From: an uncultured Collinsella sp.
GTDB lineage: Bacteria > Actinomycetota > Coriobacteriia > Coriobacteriales > Coriobacteriaceae
Reading direction: 5' to 3'
Assembly: GCA_949285915.1 (NCBI GenBank)
Contig: CASDZW010000012.1
Location: 1 to 64,000, forward strand
DNA: 64,000 nt
Positions within the stretch are counted from its first letter, which is position 1; each line of letters begins with the position of its first letter. A program made the translations under genes and the position numbers. Below, piece after piece: positions 8,159 to 17,356 of the stretch. The notes beneath the pieces were generated by a model that ran no database searches, was not told where the DNA came from, and was given only the letters and a program-made list of their open reading frames with translations.

Positions 8159-10699
8159 TTAGTCGACTCCCACAAACAGGCACCCGGCGAAGGAGCCGGA
8201 TTCGCGCGGTGCGGGGCGACGTCCGCTTTGCGCTGCGTCGAGGGCGCGGCGCACGCGGGTAATCTGATAAGCGAGCTCGTCGGCATCGAGCAACGTTCCG
8301 TCGACCAGAAGACGCTCCACGCCCGCCTGGATCAGCTGGGGAATCTGGGGCGTGAGGTCTACGGGGCGATTGGTGTAGAGACGCGAGCGCCCATGGATGT
8401 CGGTCGTAACGGGGAAGTCCTTGCCATCGATGTTGTGCAGATGCAGCGCTCGACGGCGCAGGCGGCACTGGGAGCAGTCGTAGCAGCAGGCATCAGCAAC
8501 CTGCAGAATGCAATGTTGGCTGGTCATCACGCGCGGGCGCCCGTAGACCATGATGCCCGCGGTGGCGGGGGAGCCAGGGACAAGCTCCTCAATCTCGGCG
8601 AGGGTGAGCTCGGGCGAGAGCCAAAAGCCAGCGATGCCCCGCTTGGCAAGATAGTCACGGCAAAGCGTGTTGTGGATGGGAATGCAGGATCGCGCCTCGG
8701 GTGCCGCTCCACATGCGACGGCGTGGGCAAGCTCCGATATGTTGCCGACGGCAACGGGGGCACCCTGCTGAACCCAGCGGTCGAGGCGCTCGCGGTCGGC
8801 AGCGCGGCACACCTCGTCGAGCACGGGGACGATACCGAGCTCAGCTGCGCGGGCAGGCTCGATGCCCGCTCCATCGAGAGCGTCGCTCGTGACGTAGATA
8901 CGCGTTGAGCCGGCATTGCGGGCGGATTCGACCATCTCCCACGTGCTAGCAAGCGCGCAAACCTCGGGCGCGTTGAGGCGCGGTACCGTGTCGTTGGCGC
9001 GGTCGCTCACTTGGACGAGTGCGGCTGTTTCGCGCGGAATGTCGATGCCGCTGACGTTCTCCGCGAGTGCCCGGTTGGGTGCGAGAATGCTCTGCTCAAG
9101 GGCGGCGCAGGCATCGGTGCGCACACGGTGCACGGCGGAGAAGCCCATGCCGCAGCCCTCGTCGAGCTCGATATCGAACGATATCGCCTCAAACGGCGAG
9201 GCGCCCATGCGACCGACATGCTCTATAAGGTCCTCGGACGTGACGGCGCGGCTGCGGGCGGCCTCGACGGTGAATCCGTGGGCAACACCGCGCAGCGAGG
9301 GGTCGTCGTCGCACCACAGCTCGACCGTAAAGGGCTTGCCGAGCCGAGCAACAACGCGCGCATGTACGTCGCGCTTGCGCGGGACGGGTCGTTTGAGCGC
9401 CGCTGCGGCGACGTCGAGCGCGCGCTGGCTGCGGATGAGGCGCACGCGGCAGCCGGCGGGCATGGGCCGGGCTACCTCAACCTCTATGACAGAACCGGCA
9501 TCGGCGTCGGCGCGCACGAGGCCGGTGAGGAAGCGGTCAGGTTCGCTGTCGTGGCGAAGCTCCAGCAGGTCACCATTGCCGACCGGTTCATCGAGCCGGA
9601 TGCGCGCCATGCCGCGCGCGCCGCGTGCAGCGTCGCGCATGAACTCCCCCTTGGTGCGAGCGCGCCGCGGCGTGAAGCCAACGACCTCGCCCACCATCTG
9701 ACCGCGGTTGTTGGAGCGTTCGTAGCTCATCATGTCGTCGTCCGAGCGCCCGTCTTGGTAGGCGTGCGTGAAGTCGCGGTTAAAGGCGCGCTTAAGCTGG
9801 CGGGCGCGGTCGGCCCGCTCGGTGGGGGAGGCGTCGTGCCCGGCAAGGACGTCGTCGAGCGCGTGGCGGTAGGCGTCGGTTACGGCGTAGACGTAGTCTG
9901 GGGCCTTCATGCGGCCCTCGAGCTTGAGGGCGTGCACTCCCGCATCTAGGAGCGCGTCGAGCATTTCGGAGGTGTTGGTGTCGCGCGGGCAGAGCGCGCG
10001 CTCGCGCCCGGCGGGGGAAAGGACGCGCCCCTCGTCATCTATGAGCTCGTAGGGGAGTCTGCAGGGCTGCGCGCACATGCCGCGATTGGCGGAGCGACCC
10101 GCACAGGCAAAGCTCGAGAGCAGGCAGACACCGGAATAGGAGAAGCAGATCGAGCCGTGGGCAAAGGCCTCAAGGTCGATATCGGGGACCGCATTGTGGA
10201 TCTGTGCGATTTCGGCAACGGAAAGCTCGCGCGAGAGCGTCACACGGTCGGCGCCGGCGTCGCGGCACCAGCGCGTGCCGCGCGCATCGTGGATGTTGGC
10301 TTGTGTGGAGATATGGGTCTCCACGTTGGGCATAAGGGCGCGCACGGCGGCAAAGAGCCCCCAGTCCTGGATGATGAAAGCGTCCGCGCCGAGCTGCGTG
10401 CAGCGTTGGATGAGCCCGAGCGCCTCGACGAGCTCGGACTGCTTGATGACGATATTGACCGTCACATAGACGCGTGCGCCGGCCAGGTGCGCCGCGCGAC
10501 ATGCCGCCTCAAACGAATCGTTGTCAAAGTTCTCTGCCTTGCGTCGCGCATTGAATGACCCCATGCCGCAGTAGATGGCGTTTGCCCCGGCAGCAAGCGC
10601 AGCGGCAAAGGGGTCGGGGCCGCCTGCGGGGGCGAGGAGCTCGGGCTGCGCGGCGTGCGCGCTCGATGGAGGGAGTGCGTGGGTATCGGTTGCGGTCAC
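8159..10699 (-). CDS. U32 family protein, RlhA/TrhP-like RNA hydroxylation
   Basis: 846 residues with a GTG start. The N-terminal U32 domain shows PELLAPAGGPDPFAAALAAG, the signature HGSICFSYSGVC and a cysteine-rich stretch (SFACAGRSANRGMCAQPC), followed by KLEGRMKAPDYVY. The length and a C-terminal part with paired cysteines (CCYDCSQC) fit the DUF3656-containing members. Characterised relatives, RlhA and TrhP, are prephenate-dependent hydroxylases acting on 23S rRNA C2501 and tRNA U34, despite the old peptidase label. A second paralogue lies at 30648-32786. Genomic pairing with the pseudouridine synthase supports an RNA-modification role. Confidence 0.85.
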   Translation of the reverse strand: MTATDTHALPPSSAHAAQPELLAPAGGPDPFAAALAAGANAIYCGMGSFNARRKAENFDNDSFEAACRAAHLAGARVYVTVNIVIKQSELVEALGLIQRCTQLGADAFIIQDWGLFAAVRALMPNVETHISTQANIHDARGTRWCRDAGADRVTLSRELSVAEIAQIHNAVPDIDLEAFAHGSICFSYSGVCLLSSFACAGRSANRGMCAQPCRLPYELIDDEGRVLSPAGRERALCPRDTNTSEMLDALLDAGVHALKLEGRMKAPDYVYAVTDAYRHALDDVLAGHDASPTERADRARQLKRAFNRDFTHAYQDGRSDDDMMSYERSNNRGQMVGEVVGFTPRRARTKGEFMRDAARGARGMARIRLDEPVGNGDLLELRHDSEPDRFLTGLVRADADAGSVIEVEVARPMPAGCRVRLIRSQRALDVAAAALKRPVPRKRDVHARVVARLGKPFTVELWCDDDPSLRGVAHGFTVEAARSRAVTSEDLIEHVGRMGASPFEAISFDIELDEGCGMGFSAVHRVRTDACAALEQSILAPNRALAENVSGIDIPRETAALVQVSDRANDTVPRLNAPEVCALASTWEMVESARNAGSTRIYVTSDALDGAGIEPARAAELGIVPVLDEVCRAADRERLDRWVQQGAPVAVGNISELAHAVACGAAPEARSCIPIHNTLCRDYLAKRGIAGFWLSPELTLAEIEELVPGSPATAGIMVYGRPRVMTSQHCILQVADACCYDCSQCRLRRRALHLHNIDGKDFPVTTDIHGRSRLYTNRPVDLTPQIPQLIQAGVERLLVDGTLLDADELAYQITRVRRALDAAQSGRRPAPRESGSFAGCLFVGVD

Positions 10700-10848
10700 A
10701 GGTTACTTCCTTGTCATGGGGTGTTTCTCGACATGGTAACAGCAAAACAGGTCCGTTTTAGGAACGCAGACAGCAAAGTGCCAGCATCACATGGGATTAG
10801 TACGGCAGCAACCTGGATTTTGGCGTGACTATGTGTGATCCGGACATG

Positions 10849-10880
10849 AAAAAGCCCCTCCGCACGGGGTGCGAAGGGGC
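10849..10880 (-). terminator. Intrinsic terminator for the IIA-Glc gene
   Basis: Read on the minus strand, GCCCCTTCGCAC pairs with GTGCGGAGGGGC and is followed by TTTTT. It ends the transcript of the gene at 10921-11451 before the U32 gene. The rest of the 10700-10920 gap shows only the GTG-proximal GGAAG of the U32 gene. Confidence 0.85.
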
Positions 10881-10920
10881 AGGGGGCGCGCTTGGGCGCA
10901 CGTGTTTGTGAAAGAAGGTG

Positions 10921-11451
10921 CTAGCGCACGACCTTGACCACGGGGGTACCGGCGGTGACGGTGGTCTCGGGCTCGACCGCAAGCTCAACGCTGGCGAACT
11001 CAGCGGTGTTGGAGACAGCGAGGACGACGCAGTCGGGATAGCCGGCCTCCTTAATGACGTTGCGATCCATCTTGATGACGGGATCGCCCGCCTTGACGGT
11101 GTCACCCTGCTTGACGTAGCCAGTGAAGCCCTTGCCCTGAAGGTTCACAGTGTCGACGCCAATGTGAACGAGGACCTCGACGCCGTCGTCGGTGGAGAGA
11201 CCCACGGCATGACCCATGGTGACGGTCACCGTGCCGGAGACAGGGGCGTAGACAATGTCGTCCTCGGGCCAGACGGCACAACCCTTACCGAGCACCTCGC
11301 CGGAGAAGACGGGGTCGGGCACGTCGGTCATAGCGATGACGCGGCCGTTGGCCGGGGCGCAGAGCGTGTCGGGCGCAGCGGTGGCGGAGACGGAAGCGGG
11401 CTTTGCGGGGGCCGCGGGCTCCTTCTTCTTGAACATGTCGAACAGACCCAT
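10921..11451 (-). CDS. PTS glucose-type IIA component
   Basis: 176 residues. It is a IIA-Glc (Crr-like) phosphocarrier that takes phosphate from HPr and passes it to a IIB domain. His96 in VHIGVDTVNL is the expected phosphorylation site and His81 (MGHAVGL) its partner. An Ala/Pro-rich segment (residues 10-28) precedes the domain. No IIBC partner is nearby, so it probably serves transporters encoded elsewhere or acts as a regulator. Its own promoter and terminator make it a monocistronic unit inside the interrupted ribosomal cluster. Confidence 0.92.
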   Translation of the reverse strand: MGLFDMFKKKEPAAPAKPASVSATAAPDTLCAPANGRVIAMTDVPDPVFSGEVLGKGCAVWPEDDIVYAPVSGTVTVTMGHAVGLSTDDGVEVLVHIGVDTVNLQGKGFTGYVKQGDTVKAGDPVIKMDRNVIKEAGYPDCVVLAVSNTAEFASVELAVEPETTVTAGTPVVKVVR

Positions 11452-11510
11452 GGGTTTCTCCTTTGCGATTGGAAGGGGTTGTGGGTGATAGTCCCAACTG
11501 GTACCAAGAT

Positions 11511-11516
11511 ATTATA
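11511..11516 (-). promoter_or_regulatory. -10 box for the IIA-Glc gene
   Basis: The minus strand reads a perfect TATAAT here, about 60 bases before the ATG, with AAAGGAG as the ribosome binding site just ahead of the start. No good -35 is seen 17 bases upstream (GCTTAC). Confidence 0.6.
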
Positions 11517-11519
11517 TCC

Positions 11520-11894
11520 TCGTGCGACATTACGTAAGCACGTGACCTTTTCCTATCGCCGAGCGGTAGCCAGCTGGGGAGGGGCGTGCATATTGCGGAT
11601 GCCCTTACCGCGCTCATTTCTATGGAGAAATGGTGACGCGCATTGTGGGCGTGCGGGAATCGCGAATTGTGGAAATCGCCCACAACCCGAGTTTGTCTCG
11701 CATTTTCTTGCGCAAACGCGTATCATACCGACTCGTATTGCCCGGCTCCTGCCGGCCATTCGGCGTGCCGCGAGTGACTCCTCGCGCGCATTGCTGCGGC
11801 AGGAGGCACGAGGACAACCCAGTGTATGAGCAGGGAAAACCTACTCTGCCAAGAGGCCAAGCCCCGTGCTTAAAACCCCAGAAGGAGTTTAGAG
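11520..11894. other. Intergenic region between the IIA-Glc promoter and rplE
   Basis: No gene is seen. The stretch holds an inverted repeat TTGTGGGCG (11643-11651) and CGCCCACAA (11677-11685), and a TATCAT (11721-11726) that could be the -10 box of a secondary promoter for the rplE part of the spc operon. A promoter is expected here because the upstream terminators and the opposite-strand genes cut rplE off from rplX. Confidence 0.45.
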
Positions 11895-12452
11895 ATGGCT
11901 GAAGAGAAGTACGTCCCGCGTCTTAAGACCAAGTACCTCAACGAGGTCAAGCCTGCTATGCAGGAGAAGTTCCAGTACAAGAACGTCATGGAGATCCCCA
12001 AGTTCGAGAAGATCGTCGTGAACATGGGTGTTGGCGAGGCCGCCACGGACTCCAAGGCCATCGACGGTGCCGTGCGCGACCTGCGCGCCATCACTGGCCA
12101 GCAGCCGATGATCACCCGCGCCCGTAAGTCCATCGCGTCCTTCCGCCTCCGTGCCGGTATGCCCATCGGCGCCAAGGTCACCCTCCGCGGCGACCGCATG
12201 TGGGAGTTCTTCGATCGCCTCACCGCTGTGGCGATTCCGCGTATCCGCGACTTCCGCGGCATCTCGCCCAAGAGCTTCGACGGCCGTGGCAACTTCTCCA
12301 TGGGCGTGACCGAGCAGCTCATCTTCCCCGAGATTGATTTCGATTCCGTCGACCACACCCGTGGTATGGACATCACCATCGTCACCACCGCGAAGACCGA
12401 CGAAGAGGCCAAGGCCCTTCTCGACGCCTTCGGTTTCCCGTTCAAGAAGTAG
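11895..12452 (+). CDS. rplE: 50S ribosomal protein L5
   Basis: 185 residues. L5 (uL5) binds 5S rRNA and contacts P-site tRNA. Conserved stretches include [34 protein letters not shown] and [24 protein letters not shown] lies ahead of the ATG. It restarts the spc operon after a 5.9-kb block of unrelated genes. Confidence 0.97.
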   Translation: MAEEKYVPRLKTKYLNEVKPAMQEKFQYKNVMEIPKFEKIVVNMGVGEAATDSKAIDGAVRDLRAITGQQPMITRARKSIASFRLRAGMPIGAKVTLRGDRMWEFFDRLTAVAIPRIRDFRGISPKSFDGRGNFSMGVTEQLIFPEIDFDSVDHTRGMDITIVTTAKTDEEAKALLDAFGFPFKK

Positions 12453-12464
12453 TCAAATGCATCC

Positions 12465-12497
12465 GGCTCCGTCGCTTAGCGCGGCGGGGCCGGAGCC
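12465..12497 (+). promoter_or_regulatory. Hairpin between rplE and rpsZ
   Basis: GGCTCCG (12465-12471) pairs with CGGAGCC (12491-12497), with further GC pairing inside. No T-run follows, so read-through into rpsZ is expected. Confidence 0.45.
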
Positions 12498-12523
12498 AGG
12501 TATGCATTGTTAGGAGGTAATCA

Positions 12524-12709
12524 GTGGCTAAGACATCGATGATCGTCAAGCAGCAGCGCAAGCAGAAGTTCTCGACGCGTGAGTACACGCGTTGCCAGCG
12601 TTGCGGCCGTCCGCACTCGGTCTACCGTAAGTTCGGCCTGTGCCGTGTCTGCTTCCGCGAGCTTGCGCTCAAGGGCGAGCTTCCCGGCATCAAGAAGGCC
12701 AGCTGGTAG
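12524..12709 (+). CDS. rpsZ: 30S ribosomal protein S14, zinc-binding type
   Basis: 61 residues with a GTG start after TAGGAGG. The short form of S14 (uS14) carries a zinc ribbon, here Cys24, Cys27, Cys40 and Cys43. This C+ type is the usual one in Actinobacteria and Firmicutes; a zinc-free copy, if present, would be elsewhere in the genome. Confidence 0.96.
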   Translation: MAKTSMIVKQQRKQKFSTREYTRCQRCGRPHSVYRKFGLCRVCFRELALKGELPGIKKASW

Positions 12710-12840
12710 GTCACGTGCCAGCGCCTGTGGGGTGATCTAACACCGCTCAGGCAGGGAAGAGCGCGCGTCATTCAGGCTCTGAGGCCACGGGTCCCAGAGA
12801 ACCGTACGCGCGAGTTCATCAAGAACGAAGGAGAATCTGC

Positions 12841-13239
12841 ATGAACCTCACTGACCCGATCGCAGACATGCTCACGCGTATTCGCAACGCGAACTCTGCG
12901 AACAAGGCCACGGTCTCGATGCCGAGCAGCAAGAAGCTCGTCGAGATCGCCCGCGTCATTTACGAGGAGGGTTACATCGAGGGCTACACCGTCGAGGATA
13001 CCGAGCCCTCCAAGACCCTCACCATCACCCTTAAGTACGGTCCCAAGAAGCAGAAGGTCATCAACGGCATTCGTCGTATCTCCAAGCCCGGCCTGCGCAA
13101 GTACGCCGGCGTGGCTGACCTTCCCCGCGTCCGCGGCGGTCTTGGTACTGCCATCGTTTCCACCTCGAGCGGCGTCATGTGCGACCGTGACTGCCGTAAG
13201 AAGGGCGTGGGCGGCGAGATCGTCGCTTACGTCTGGTAA
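12841..13239 (+). CDS. rpsH: 30S ribosomal protein S8
   Basis: 132 residues. S8 (uS8) is a central-domain 16S rRNA binder and in E. coli the repressor of the spc operon. It has DPIADMLTRIRNAN at the start and STSSGVMCDRDCRKKGVGGE at the end. The 131-base gap upstream contains a GCCTG/CAGGC hairpin around 12725-12752, a possible site of autogenous control. Confidence 0.96.
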   Translation: MNLTDPIADMLTRIRNANSANKATVSMPSSKKLVEIARVIYEEGYIEGYTVEDTEPSKTLTITLKYGPKKQKVINGIRRISKPGLRKYAGVADLPRVRGGLGTAIVSTSSGVMCDRDCRKKGVGGEIVAYVW

Positions 13240-13272
13240 ACGATTCGGCGCGTAGAAGGAAAGGAGAACACC

Positions 13273-13809
13273 GTGTCCCGTATCGGTAAGAAGCCTGTCC
13301 AGATTCCCGCCGGAGTCGAAGTGGCAGTCGACGGTAACCACATCACCGTCAAGGGCTCGAAGGGCACCCTCGAGCTCGATATGTACGAGAAGCTCACCAT
13401 CGAGATTGAGGACAACGTCCTGACCGTCGTTCGTCCGGACGATGAGCGCGAGACCCGTGCCCGCCACGGCCTCACCCGCGCCCTCATCCACAACATGGTC
13501 GTGGGCGTTTCCGAGGGCTACAGCCGCGGCCTCGAGCTCGCCGGCGTTGGCTACCGTGTCCAGCTCAAGGGCAAGGACCTCGAGCTTTCTCTCGGTTACT
13601 CGCACCCCGTGATCTACAACGCCCCCGAGGGCATCACCTTCGAGGTGCCCGACAACACGCACATCAACGTGAAGGGCATCGATAAGCAGCAGGTCGGCCA
13701 GGTCGCCGCCGAGATCCGCGGCAAGCGTCCCCCCGAGCCCTACAAGGGCAAGGGCATCCACTACGTGGGTGAGCACATCCGCCGCAAGCTCGGTAAGGCT
13801 GCCAAGTAG
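13273..13809 (+). CDS. rplF: 50S ribosomal protein L6
   Basis: 178 residues, GTG start following AAGGAGA. L6 (uL6) lies near the sarcin-ricin loop. SRIGKKPVQIPAGV at the start and PPEPYKGKGIHYVGEHIRRK at the end are family signatures. Confidence 0.96.
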   Translation: MSRIGKKPVQIPAGVEVAVDGNHITVKGSKGTLELDMYEKLTIEIEDNVLTVVRPDDERETRARHGLTRALIHNMVVGVSEGYSRGLELAGVGYRVQLKGKDLELSLGYSHPVIYNAPEGITFEVPDNTHINVKGIDKQQVGQVAAEIRGKRPPEPYKGKGIHYVGEHIRRKLGKAAK

Positions 13810-13832
13810 CCTCCGCGCGCTATCAGATAAGT

Positions 13833-13854
13833 CCGGCACCCCGTTAGGTGCCGG
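13833..13854 (+). promoter_or_regulatory. Hairpin between rplF and rplR
   Basis: CCGGCACC and GGTGCCGG form an 8-bp stem with a six-base loop. No T-tract follows. It is one of several such intercistronic stems in this operon. Confidence 0.45.
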
Positions 13855-13881
13855 CACGATCCTTCTGAAGGAGATTGAACG

Positions 13882-14244
13882 ATGGATAAGAACAAAGCGA
13901 AGCTCGCGGGCCTCAAGCGCCGTCAGCGTCGCGTGCGCGGCAAGATCTTCGGCACGCCGGAGCGTCCGCGTCTGCGCGTCGTGCGCACCAATGCCAACAT
14001 CTACGCAATGATCGTCGACGACACCAAGGGCAACACCCTCGTCTCCGCCTCCACGCTCGAGGCCGAGTTCAAGGGCACCCACACCTCCAACAAGGAGGCT
14101 GCTGCCAAGGTGGGCGAGCTCATCGGTAAGCGCGCCGTCGAGGCTGGCATCAAGCAGGTCACGTTCGACCGCGGTGGCCGTATCTACCACGGCCGCGTGA
14201 AGGCCCTCGCCGACGGCGCCCGCGCCGCCGGTCTCGAGTTCTAG
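13882..14244 (+). CDS. rplR: 50S ribosomal protein L18
   Basis: 120 residues. L18 (uL18) binds 5S rRNA together with L5. It shows [31 protein letters not shown] and [26 protein letters not shown] precedes the ATG; rpsE starts 14 bases after its stop. Confidence 0.96.
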   Translation: MDKNKAKLAGLKRRQRRVRGKIFGTPERPRLRVVRTNANIYAMIVDDTKGNTLVSASTLEAEFKGTHTSNKEAAAKVGELIGKRAVEAGIKQVTFDRGGRIYHGRVKALADGARAAGLEF

Positions 14245-14258
14245 GAGGTTAGAAGCAC

Positions 14259-14789
14259 ATGGCTCGTAATCGAGATAACAAGCAGCGCGAGGCCTCCGAG
14301 TTCGAGGAGCGCGTCGTCTTCATCAACCGTGTTTCCAAGACCGTCAAGGGCGGTCGCCGCATGTCCCTCGTCGCGCTCGTTGTCGTAGGCGACGGCAAGG
14401 GCAACGTGGGCCTGGGCATGGGCAAGTCGGCCGAGGTGCCGCTGGCCATCTCCAAGGCCTCGCTCGACGCCAAGAAGCACATGTTCCACGTGCCCGTGAC
14501 CGAGACCGGCACCATTCCGCATGAGGTCGAGGGTCACTTTGGCGCTGGCAAGATCATCATCAAGCCCGCTATCGAGGGTACCGGCGTTATCGCCGGCGGC
14601 GCTGTGCGCCCCCTCTTCGAGCTGGCCGGCATCAAGAACGTCCTCTCCAAGTCGCTCGGCACCGACAACGGCCTCAACATCATCAAGGCCGCTGCCGAGG
14701 GCCTCAAGGAGCTCTCGAGCCCCGAGGAGGTTGCGGAGCGCCGCGGCCTCACCGTCGCTCAGATGTTCGTCGGTGGTAAGGAGCAGTAA
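14259..14789 (+). CDS. rpsE: 30S ribosomal protein S5
   Basis: 176 residues. S5 (uS5) acts in decoding accuracy and mRNA unwinding. It has the double-stranded RNA-binding fold signature [20 protein letters not shown] and [25 protein letters not shown] upstream of the start overlaps the rplR stop region, a tight operon arrangement. Confidence 0.97.
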   Translation: MARNRDNKQREASEFEERVVFINRVSKTVKGGRRMSLVALVVVGDGKGNVGLGMGKSAEVPLAISKASLDAKKHMFHVPVTETGTIPHEVEGHFGAGKIIIKPAIEGTGVIAGGAVRPLFELAGIKNVLSKSLGTDNGLNIIKAAAEGLKELSSPEEVAERRGLTVAQMFVGGKEQ

Positions 14790-14791
14790 CG

Positions 14792-14974
14792 ATGGCTGAC
14801 ACCATTAAGATCAAGCAGGTCCGCAGCACCAACGGCTGCAAGAAGGACCAGGTTAGGACCGTTCACGCGCTCGGCCTCAAGAAGATCAACCACACGCGCG
14901 AGATTTCCGACAACGAGTCGGTTCGCGGCATGATCTTCAAGGTCAAGCACCTTGTTGAGATTGTAGAGGAGTAG
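14792..14974 (+). CDS. rpmD: 50S ribosomal protein L30
   Basis: 60 residues, the normal short bacterial L30 (uL30). It begins ADTIKIKQVRSTNGCKKDQ and has HTREISDNESVRGMIFKVKH. It starts 2 bases after the rpsE stop. Confidence 0.94.
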   Translation: MADTIKIKQVRSTNGCKKDQVRTVHALGLKKINHTREISDNESVRGMIFKVKHLVEIVEE

Positions 14975-14977
14975 CAC

Positions 14978-15427
14978 ATGCAGCTTCACGATCTTACTCC
15001 CGCACCGGGTTCCACCCATCGCCGCAAGCGCATCGGCCGCGGCAACTCCTCTGGTCACGGCACCACTGCGGGCCGCGGCCAGAAGGGCCAGCTCTCCCGC
15101 TCCGGTGGCGGTAAGGGCGCCGGCTTCGAGGGTGGCCAGACCCCGCTTGCGATGCGTCTGCCCAAGCTTCCCGGCTTCCGCAACCCCCGTCGCATTGAGT
15201 TCAAGGCCATCAACATCGCCCGCCTCGACGAGAAGTTCGAGGACGGCGCGGTGATCGACGGCGCTGCTCTCAAGGCTGCCGGCATCATCAAGAAGGAATT
15301 CGAGCCGGTCAAGGTTCTTGGTGAGGGCGAGACCACCAAGAAGTTCACCGTCAAGGTCGACAAGGTTTCGGCTGCGGCCAAGGCCAAGATCGAGGCGGCT
15401 GGAGGGTCGGTCGAGCTCCCGTGCTAG
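14978..15427 (+). CDS. rplO: 50S ribosomal protein L15
   Basis: 149 residues. L15 (uL15) is a late assembly protein. The glycine-rich N-terminal arm (RIGRGNSSGHGTTAGRGQKG) and GFEGGQTPLAMRLPKLPGF are typical. Its end overlaps the secY start by 7 bases. Confidence 0.96.
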   Translation: MQLHDLTPAPGSTHRRKRIGRGNSSGHGTTAGRGQKGQLSRSGGGKGAGFEGGQTPLAMRLPKLPGFRNPRRIEFKAINIARLDEKFEDGAVIDGAALKAAGIIKKEFEPVKVLGEGETTKKFTVKVDKVSAAAKAKIEAAGGSVELPC

Positions 15428-16704
15428 ACGCCCTGAAGAACGCTTTTCGCATCAAGGACCTGCGCGAGAAGATTCTCTTCACCATAGCGATGCTCGTGCT
15501 GTACCGCATCGGTGCGCACGTGCCTGTGCCCGGCATCCCCTTCGGGGAGATGGTGGACCTGTTCAGCGGCGACAACTCTGTCGCCGCTGGCGCTATGTCG
15601 CTGCTGAATCTCTTCTCCGGCGGTGCGCTTAGCTATGTCTCGGTCTTCTCGCTCGGCATCATGCCCTACATCACGAGCTCGATCATCCTTCAGATGCTCC
15701 AGAGCGTGGTTCCGAGCCTGCACGAGCTTGCCCGTGAGGGCGAGGTCGGTCAGACCAAGATCACTCAGTATTCTCGCTATCTGACGCTTGCGCTCGCCCT
15801 TTTGAACTCCATCGGGTACCTGTTCCTGTTCAAGGGCTACGGCATCAACTTCAATGGTGCCGGCGCTCCCGAGATCATCTTCGACATCATGATCGTGGGC
15901 ACGCTCACCGCGGGCGCCATGCTCATCATGTGGATCGGTGAGCTCATCACCCAGCGCGGTATCGGCAACGGCATGTCGCTCATCATCTTCGCCAACATCA
16001 TGGCGGGGCTGCCGGCGGCTATCATCTCCTCGGCTTCCGAGGGCACGATGGGTATCGTCGTCACCGTGGTGATCTTCGTGATCATCCTCTGCGTCATCCC
16101 GCTGATCGTGTACCTGGAGCGCGGCCAGCGCCGTATCCCGGTGAGCTACGCCAAGCGCGTGGTTGGCCGTCGCATGATGGGTGGTCAGACCACCTATCTG
16201 CCGATCAAGGTGAACACCGCGGGCGTTGTGCCGATCATCTTTGCTAGCGCCCTTCTCTACTTCCCGGCCCAGCTCGCCGTGTTCTTCCCCGGCGTCGGTT
16301 GGGTTCAGGCTGTGGCGGGCGCCCTTGCGAGCGGCTGGATCAACTGGATTCTTAACGTTGTTCTGATTGTGTTCTTCGCGTACTTCTACACGAGCATGGT
16401 CTTCAACCCCGATGAGACGGCTGACAACCTGAAGAAGCAGGGTGGCTTCATCCCCGGCGTTCGTCCGGGCAAGGCCACGGCCGCCTACATCAAGAACGCC
16501 CTTAACAAGATCACCCTGCCGAGCGCGATCTTCCTGGCACTTATTGCCATCGTGCCGTCTGTGGTGTTCTCGTTCACGGGCAACCAGCTCATCCAGTCCT
16601 TCGGCGGTACGTCGGTCCTCATTATGGTCGGCGTTGTGCTCGACACCCTTGCAAAGGTGGAGAGCCAGCTGAAGATGTATGATTATGACGGGTTCTTCAA
16701 GTAG
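15421..16704 (+). CDS. secY: Preprotein translocase channel subunit SecY
   Basis: 427 residues with about ten membrane spans. SecY forms the protein-conducting channel powered by SecA (53751-56660). It begins with a GTG inside the end of rplO. The N-terminal LYRIGAHVPVPGI, the plug region with FSGGALSYVSVFSLGIMPYI and the cytoplasmic loop LERGQRRIPVSYAKR are all conserved. It sits in the classical spc-operon position. Confidence 0.96.
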   Translation: MLDALKNAFRIKDLREKILFTIAMLVLYRIGAHVPVPGIPFGEMVDLFSGDNSVAAGAMSLLNLFSGGALSYVSVFSLGIMPYITSSIILQMLQSVVPSLHELAREGEVGQTKITQYSRYLTLALALLNSIGYLFLFKGYGINFNGAGAPEIIFDIMIVGTLTAGAMLIMWIGELITQRGIGNGMSLIIFANIMAGLPAAIISSASEGTMGIVVTVVIFVIILCVIPLIVYLERGQRRIPVSYAKRVVGRRMMGGQTTYLPIKVNTAGVVPIIFASALLYFPAQLAVFFPGVGWVQAVAGALASGWINWILNVVLIVFFAYFYTSMVFNPDETADNLKKQGGFIPGVRPGKATAAYIKNALNKITLPSAIFLALIAIVPSVVFSFTGNQLIQSFGGTSVLIMVGVVLDTLAKVESQLKMYDYDGFFK

Positions 16705-16729
16705 CAACACGGCTTGAGAGGAGTCAGCC

Positions 16730-17356
16730 ATGAACATTGTATTGCTGGGAGCTCCGGGCGCGGGCAAGGGTACCGTCGCTCAGGAACTCGTTGCAGAGTT
16801 CGGTTTTGCCCACATCTCGACCGGTGACCTTCTGCGCGCTGCCGTCAAGAGCGGCAGCGACCTTGGCGTCAAGGCCAAGAGCTACATGGATGCCGGCGAG
16901 CTTGTCCCCGACCAGCTCGTGATCGATCTGGTGAAAGAGCGCCTTGCCGCCGACGATGCCCAGAAGGGCTTCATTCTGGACGGCTTCCCGCGCAACACCG
17001 TTCAGGCGGTCACCCTCGACTCTGAGCTCGGCGCCATGGGCAATCCGCTCGATGCGGCGCTCCTTATCGATGTCGACGCGAAGGTCATTATCGACCGTCT
17101 CTCGGCTCGCCGCGCCTGCCGCGCCTGCGGCTACACCGGCACCGCTGCTGACGAGGTCTGCCCCAAGTGCGGTGGCGAGATGTATCAGCGCGACGACGAC
17201 AAGCCCGAGACGATCGCCAACCGCCTCGATGTGTACGAGAAGAATACGAGCCCACTTGTAGAGTACTATCGCGGCCAGGGCCGTCTCGATGTGGTCGACG
17301 GCGTCGGCACCATCGAGGAAGTCCATGATCGTGTGAAGGAAGCTCTCCATCTATGA
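16730..17356 (+). CDS. adk: Adenylate kinase
   Basis: 208 residues. It catalyses ATP + AMP to 2 ADP in the cytoplasm. The P-loop GAPGAGKGT spans residues 7-15 and LDGFPRN lies at 83-89. The lid carries a four-cysteine zinc site, Cys130, Cys133, Cys144 and Cys147, as in Gram-positive enzymes. AGAGGAG precedes the start, and its TGA stop overlaps the map ATG. Confidence 0.97.
   Translation: MNIVLLGAPGAGKGTVAQELVAEFGFAHISTGDLLRAAVKSGSDLGVKAKSYMDAGELVPDQLVIDLVKERLAADDAQKGFILDGFPRNTVQAVTLDSELGAMGNPLDAALLIDVDAKVIIDRLSARRACRACGYTGTAADEVCPKCGGEMYQRDDDKPETIANRLDVYEKNTSPLVEYYRGQGRLDVVDGVGTIEEVHDRVKEALHL

Noticed and set aside
11721-11726. TATCAT as a general -10 element (also 18898-18903 and 40751-40756)
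   Set aside because: The recurrence upstream of rplE, infA and the CmpB-type gene is suggestive, but no -35 is shared and the hexamer is expected by chance in 64 kb.
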